The notes below the pieces were generated by a model that was not told the DNA's origin, searched no databases, and was given only the letters and a program-made list of their open reading frames with translations. DNA of 64,000 bases. Source: Albifimbria verrucaria. Taxonomy: Eukaryota > Ascomycota > Sordariomycetes > Hypocreales > Stachybotryaceae. Positions 59,860-64,000 of this stretch are shown piece after piece. The stretch is taken from assembly GCA_020081605.1 (NCBI GenBank), contig JAHREC010000013.1, forward strand, positions 310,001 through 374,000, read 5' to 3'. The translations under genes and the position numbers were made by a program. The stretch's first letter is position 1. The number at the start of each line of letters is the position of its first letter.

Positions 59860-61752
59860 AATGGCATCCTGCGCTCTGAGGCGCCTCTCGGGCATTAACC
59901 TGCTTCCTATTAGGCAGTCGACAAAAACCGCAAGTAAAAAGGACCAATCTTGTGCGTTTCTATACGTCCACAAACTCTGTCAATGCCAACCGTAGCCACT
60001 CCTCCTACTCAGCCAAGAAGATATTTGCCTGGTCCTTCGGTACGAACTTCTCCTTGATTTATCTCCTGCTTTTGGTTATATGGACCAAGTCTTACTGACT
60101 TCGAAACCTTAATAGCAACTATTTCTCTAGTTGGTGCCGGTTATGCATGGGAAATGCCCAAACTTCCCAGCCGCACTTAGACCTAAGTTCGACTGCACCT
60201 TTGAGCGATGCTTCATTGCCAAAGTTTCAAGTTACTACCAAGGAGAAAGAAGCTATTCTTCAAAAGTTTATCGCCATTGTGGGCAAAGAAAATATTAGCA
60301 CTGCCGAAGGTGATTTAGAATCACATTCTACGTCGGACTGGTCAAGTCATCCCGGGGATCCGGCCCACAAACCGAGCTGGATTATTTATCCTGCCAGCAC
60401 AGAAGAGGTTTCCAAGATCGTTAGGATATGCCATGAACATCGGGTCCCGGTCACCGCATATAGTGGTGGAACAAGCCTAGAGGGTCATTTTGAACCCACA
60501 AATGGCGGTGTATGCATTGACTTCGGGCATATGAATAATGTGTTGGCGTTGCATAAGGAAGACCTGGATGTTGTTGTCCAACCGGCAGTTGGGTGGCAGG
60601 AACTAAACGATCAGCTGGCGCAAGACAACCTCTTCTTTCCTCCTGACCCGGGGCCTGGCGCAATGATTGGAGGCATGGTTGGCACAGGTTGTAGTGGTAC
60701 CAATGCCTACCGCTATGGCACGATGCGCGAGTGGGTTCTGTCTCTGACCGTCGTCCTGGCCGATGGGACTATTATCAAAACTCGACAACGGCCGCGTAAG
60801 AGCTCGGCTGGCTATGATCTTACTCGTGTTTTCATCGGTAGCGAGGGAACGCTTGGCCTTGTAACTGAGGCGACTCTCAAATTAACAACTCTCCCGCAAA
60901 ACGAGTCCGTTGCTGTGTGTAGCTTCAAGACCGTACGCGACGCCGCCAGTTGTGTCTCTGAGGTCGTTGCCAATGGCGTGCCTGTTGCAGCTGTGGAGAT
61001 CCTGAACGAAGACTGTATGCGCTTGATCAATGAAGTCGGCGCCACCACTCGAGAATGGACACCAGCACCGACTCTATTTTTCAAGTTCAACGGAACAAAG
61101 ACTGGTGTACAGCAGCAAATAGAGCAGGTTCGACGTCATGCCGAGAAATTTGGTTCATTGTCTTTCAACTTTGCCAATGACGAGGACGAGTGCGAAGAAT
61201 TGTGGTCTGCCCGACACCAAGCTTTGTGGAGCCTCACCTCCGTGAAAACCAAGGACGACCACGTGTGGACAACTGATGTAGCTGTTCCAGTATCACGGCT
61301 CCCTGAAGCAATTGAGACTGCTCAAAATGAACTGAAAAACAGCGGCCTTAAAGGTGTGATCGTTGGCCATGTTGGTGATGGCAATTTCCACACATTCCTC
61401 TTATATAATGCCGAGCAGAGAAAGGCTGCCGAGAACTTTGTGCATCAGATGGTGGATCGTGCCTTGCAAATGGAGGGCACAGCCACAGTAAGTCGGTAAC
61501 AAAGTATTGAAGTAATACAGCATTGACGCAAAGTTCATTAGGGAGAACATGGCGTCGGATTGGTAAAGAGAGACTACCTGCCTCAGGAGCTAGGAGTTGA
61601 TACCGTGTCAGCTATGAGAAAGGCAAGTCTCCTCCGTATTTCACTCTGCTATGCTAACCAAGATGCAGATGAAACTAGCATTCGACCCTCTTTGCATTTT
61701 GAATTGTGACAAAGTCCTGCGCATGCAAAAGGCGGATCCCAAAGAGCTGTAG
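59860..61752 (+). CDS. dld1: Mitochondrial D-lactate dehydrogenase (cytochrome), FAD-linked
   Basis: ATG 59860 (MASCALRRLSGINLLPIRQS) gives an Arg-rich presequence; exon 1 ends near 60038, and exon 2 (from about 60117) has a short hydrophobic piece ATISLVGAGYAW. The FAD-binding domain shows PASTEEVSKIVRICHEH, YSGGTSLEGHF, FFPPDPGP, MVGTGCSGTNAYRYGTM and FIGSEGTLGLVTEATL. The C-terminal cap has VGHVGDGNFHTFLL, GEHGVG and FDPLCILNCDKVLRM. Introns follow EGTAT and MRK. Single-base losses at 59936-59940 (A run) and 60149-60151 (G run) hide the N-terminus; from 60147 on the frame is clean. It oxidises D-lactate to pyruvate, passing electrons to cytochrome c. About 570-580 residues. Confidence 0.93.
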
Positions 61753-62152
61753 CATCTTGCATCACCACGACTACGCAAGAAAGTTGCAATGTTCAGCAAG
61801 CCAGCGCTAACCTGAGATACATATCATTCAACTTTGAGACTTTCTCTCTTTTGCTCGCTACAACCAAATCCTGCAGAGAGTGAGTGCACTAGCAGATAGA
61901 CTGCCATCATCAACGTGTGAGCAAACAAACTAGTGGCAGTCCGGTCAACACAGGATCTTACAATAGTTATTATGGCCACTCCGGTGTCAGCCGGTTTTAT
62001 TCGATTATCAGTTTACTGTGGTTCATAGTTGTGCTTGCCAGTCTTCTTAATTTGTATTTTCTTGTCTTAGCTCTTGCAACAAAACCCTCTGCAGATTTTA
62101 ATGCGTGTAAATCATTTTTATCGTCTAACGTAACAACCTAGAACTTGACTCG
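61753..62152. other. Intergenic
   Basis: Contains a 74-codon frame at 61917-62141 with one hydrophobic helix (SLLWFIVVLASLLNLYFLVL); too little to call a gene. Confidence 0.35.
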
Positions 62153-62876
62153 CTAGCCTTCCACGGCAGAAATGTTTTCAGCATCAAGTGCCAGCTCTGC
62201 CTGATTATAATCGTCATCATTCGTAGGCAGTTGCAACTGCACCAAAGATATGTAAGCAACAGAGAGGGCCACCTTGCTGTTTGCCTCACACTCGAGCACA
62301 TGCCCTCCACTTTTTTGTCTGCAGATATAAAGTGCAAGTGATCACCGGCTACACTTACGCCCTGCAAGAATGAAGGGGACCGAAATCCGACTATGGTGCC
62401 CTCGATATCATTAAATGAATGTGTTGCTTGGTTCTTGCCGACTTCAGCGAGTCCTTGATGCGGAGTCTGCTGTCCACCAACGGTTCGCACAACAATTGAA
62501 CTGAATTTTCCGTGGATCTTAAATGACAAGTAATGATTTTTGTGCCTTCCATCACCTTCGACAAAACTTTGGCGAGCATCGTCTTGCTCTGAACCATGAT
62601 TTCTGTCTTGGCTGTGGGTTGAAATCGCGTAATCATGGCGAATGGAGTGGTCGTTGTCTCATACGCGGACGTTTCGACAACTGATACCGAACCATCGGAT
62701 CTCATTTCATATATCAGACCGTCCACTATGATCATTTCGCCCACCATATGCCGGAAAGTTCCTAGTCCAAAGTCTCCATGACGAAGAAGCTCTGAAACCG
62801 CGAGGCCGTGATTGGCCACACCATCAATCAGCGCTGAGACGACAGAAAATTGATACAATTGATTTGGAGGCTCCAT
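62153..62876 (-). CDS. Alpha-acetolactate decarboxylase (BudA/AlsD-like)
   Basis: ATG 62876 (MEPPNQLYQFSVVSALIDGV). Family hallmarks: SELLRHGDFGLGTFRHMVGE, GLIYEMRSDGSVSVV, TPFAMITRF, NDIEGTIVGFRSPSFLQGV and the zinc-binding DHLHFISADKK with a further His after the following glycines. Two single-base losses: 62546-62547 and the T run 62311-62316, the latter just before the third metal ligand. About 240 residues, the normal size; intronless. It converts acetolactate to acetoin. The enzyme is chiefly bacterial and scattered in fungi, so horizontal transfer is possible. Head to head with an acetolactate synthase gene, completing a pyruvate-to-acetoin route. Confidence 0.9.
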
Positions 62877-63418
62877 TATTGAGAGTATGTTTCGTGAGAA
62901 TTGGCAAATGGTTCCGTGGAAGGACGACTACCTGAATAAAATGCGTCATTTACGAAAACGGCATGCCTTGACACAAGCCATGGGGCATACACTATGCCCA
63001 AGACAGTTACTTCCACCAAAAGATCAATGGAGCATCGGTCGATCAACTGCTAACGTGTGTAACATTCGTCGATCAACCTCGCCAAAGCTTCCCTAAGGTG
63101 GCGTTGCAGGTTTGGCCGGCTACCCGATCATACTCGCCGAGACTTCCCCATTCTGCCAAGTCAACCAAAGCATGTTAAGCATCGATGCCCTACCAGGGTA
63201 GGAGATATGCCGGTCTCCACCATGGCAGGATCGTCATGATAACAGGCATTCTAGTACCTAGGCCATATTGTGCTCTAATTTCCTAGCCTACAACTTTGAT
63301 CACACTGCATCATCCAACGCATATGTCGGTCTAATCAGTGCTTCGTGCAATTCTTCCATCAAATCGTCATTTGACCCCAAGAAATTTTTGATAGGGTGCG
63401 GGAATCTCGACGAATCAA
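62877..63418. promoter_or_regulatory. Divergent promoter, acetolactate decarboxylase and synthase
   Basis: 540 bp between divergent starts; no individual site recognised. A frame at 62887-63096 has no protein-like features. Confidence 0.45.
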
Positions 63419-64000
63419 ATGGCAACTGATACTGTGAAGATTGTCATCGACTCCTCCTGGCAGCCGGAGTCAAATATGTATTTGGGGTCCCAGGCGCAAA
63501 GATCGACTCTGTCTTCAATGCGCTTATTGATCACGATGAGATAAAGCTGGTTGTATGCCGTCATGAACAAAATGCAGCCTTTATTGCTGGTGCCATCGGC
63601 AAGATTACAGGCCGCCCTGGGGTCTGCATGGCGACGTCTGGTCCAGGCACGAGCAACTTGGTTACCGGTCTTGTGACCGCTACGGATGAAGGCGCTCCAG
63701 TAGTCGCCATCGTTGGATCCGTTGCGCGCTCACACATGCTTAAAAAACTCATCAAAGCCTGAAAGGAATTGCACTTCTTGCTCCTGTCACAAAGAAGGCA
63801 GTGGAGGTCATGGTCGAAGACCAGGTTGCTGAGAGCCTTCTCGAGGCTTTTCGAGTTGCAGCTACGCACCCTCAAGGCGCCACGGCAATCAGCCTGCCAA
63901 TCGACATCATGAAGACCGATGTGAGCAAATCGAAAATCCCGGCATTCCCTCCCTTGCATTTCAGCCCTTCAACCAAGGGCCATCGTCTGCGAGCTTGCTT
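63419..64000 (+). CDS. Acetolactate synthase (catabolic, TPP-dependent), cut by right edge
   Basis: ATG 63419 ([10 protein letters not shown]) leads straight into the TPP-binding N-terminal domain: [19 protein letters not shown], the catalytic glutamate in [17 protein letters not shown], then [51 protein letters not shown] and [12 protein letters not shown]. Lack of a mitochondrial presequence suggests a cytosolic catabolic enzyme rather than Ilv2. Single-base losses near 63451 and in the A run 63742-63747. The rest lies beyond the window. It condenses two pyruvates to acetolactate, the substrate of the divergent decarboxylase. Confidence 0.9.

Noticed and set aside
59435..59995. 186-codon plus-strand frame upstream of D-lactate dehydrogenase
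   Set aside because: Its last part is the dehydrogenase presequence region; the rest has no family resemblance and looks like promoter.
61917..62141. 74-codon frame with one hydrophobic helix
   Set aside because: Too short and isolated; one helix arises easily by chance in T-rich sequence.

Overview
The window comes from a filamentous ascomycete (Pezizomycotina). Enzyme families and layout fit Eurotiomycetes of the Aspergillus/Penicillium kind, but the genus is not provable from sequence alone. Support: genes on both strands, split by short 45-90 nt GT-AG introns; several Zn(II)2Cys6 regulators; secondary-metabolism enzymes; an NLR-type NACHT-ankyrin protein; and one block of almost pure A+T that looks mutated by RIP-like transitions. 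No tRNA, rRNA or CRISPR was recognised.

Layout. (1) 1-17 kb is a secondary-metabolite cluster, probably terpenoid or meroterpenoid: a PaxM-like FAD monooxygenase running off the left edge, SAM methyltransferase, cytochrome P450, Zn2Cys6 regulator, BAHD-type acyltransferase, short-chain dehydrogenase, polytopic membrane protein resembling fungal terpene cyclases, secreted GMC oxidoreductase and a Pth11-like membrane protein. No polyketide synthase or prenyltransferase is inside the window. A palindrome CGGNCCG recurs in its intergenic regions. (2) 17.8-20.2 kb holds a decayed berberine-bridge-type oxidase and a 5'-truncated O-methyltransferase. (3) 20.6-25.7 kb is a weak-acid decarboxylation cluster: SdrA-like regulator, UbiD/FDC-type decarboxylase and UbiX/PadA flavin prenyltransferase. 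(4) 26.4-33.5 kb has a second GMC oxidase, an aromatic-hydroxylase-like FAD monooxygenase and a Zn2Cys6 regulator. (5) 34.5-42 kb has an AAA+ ATPase with a long N-terminal region divergent from a large hydrolase-NACHT-ankyrin protein, typical fungal self/non-self recognition architecture. (6) 43.24-47.24 kb is a 4.0 kb extremely AT-rich element with 90 bp terminal inverted repeats and a candidate 8 bp target duplication. (7) 48.5-64 kb is metabolic: TauD-type dioxygenase divergent from a Dal5-type transporter, long-chain alcohol oxidase, alternative oxidase divergent from D-lactate dehydrogenase, and acetolactate decarboxylase divergent from acetolactate synthase (runs off the right edge).

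A general caution: most multi-exon genes show one or more single-base frame breaks. In nearly every one I could resolve, a base is missing, most often from a mononucleotide run. Such a uniform pattern points to homopolymer under-calling in the sequence rather than independent gene death, so these genes are listed as CDS with the breaks noted. The two exceptions called pseudogenes are the berberine-bridge-type oxidase and the O-methyltransferase remnant.
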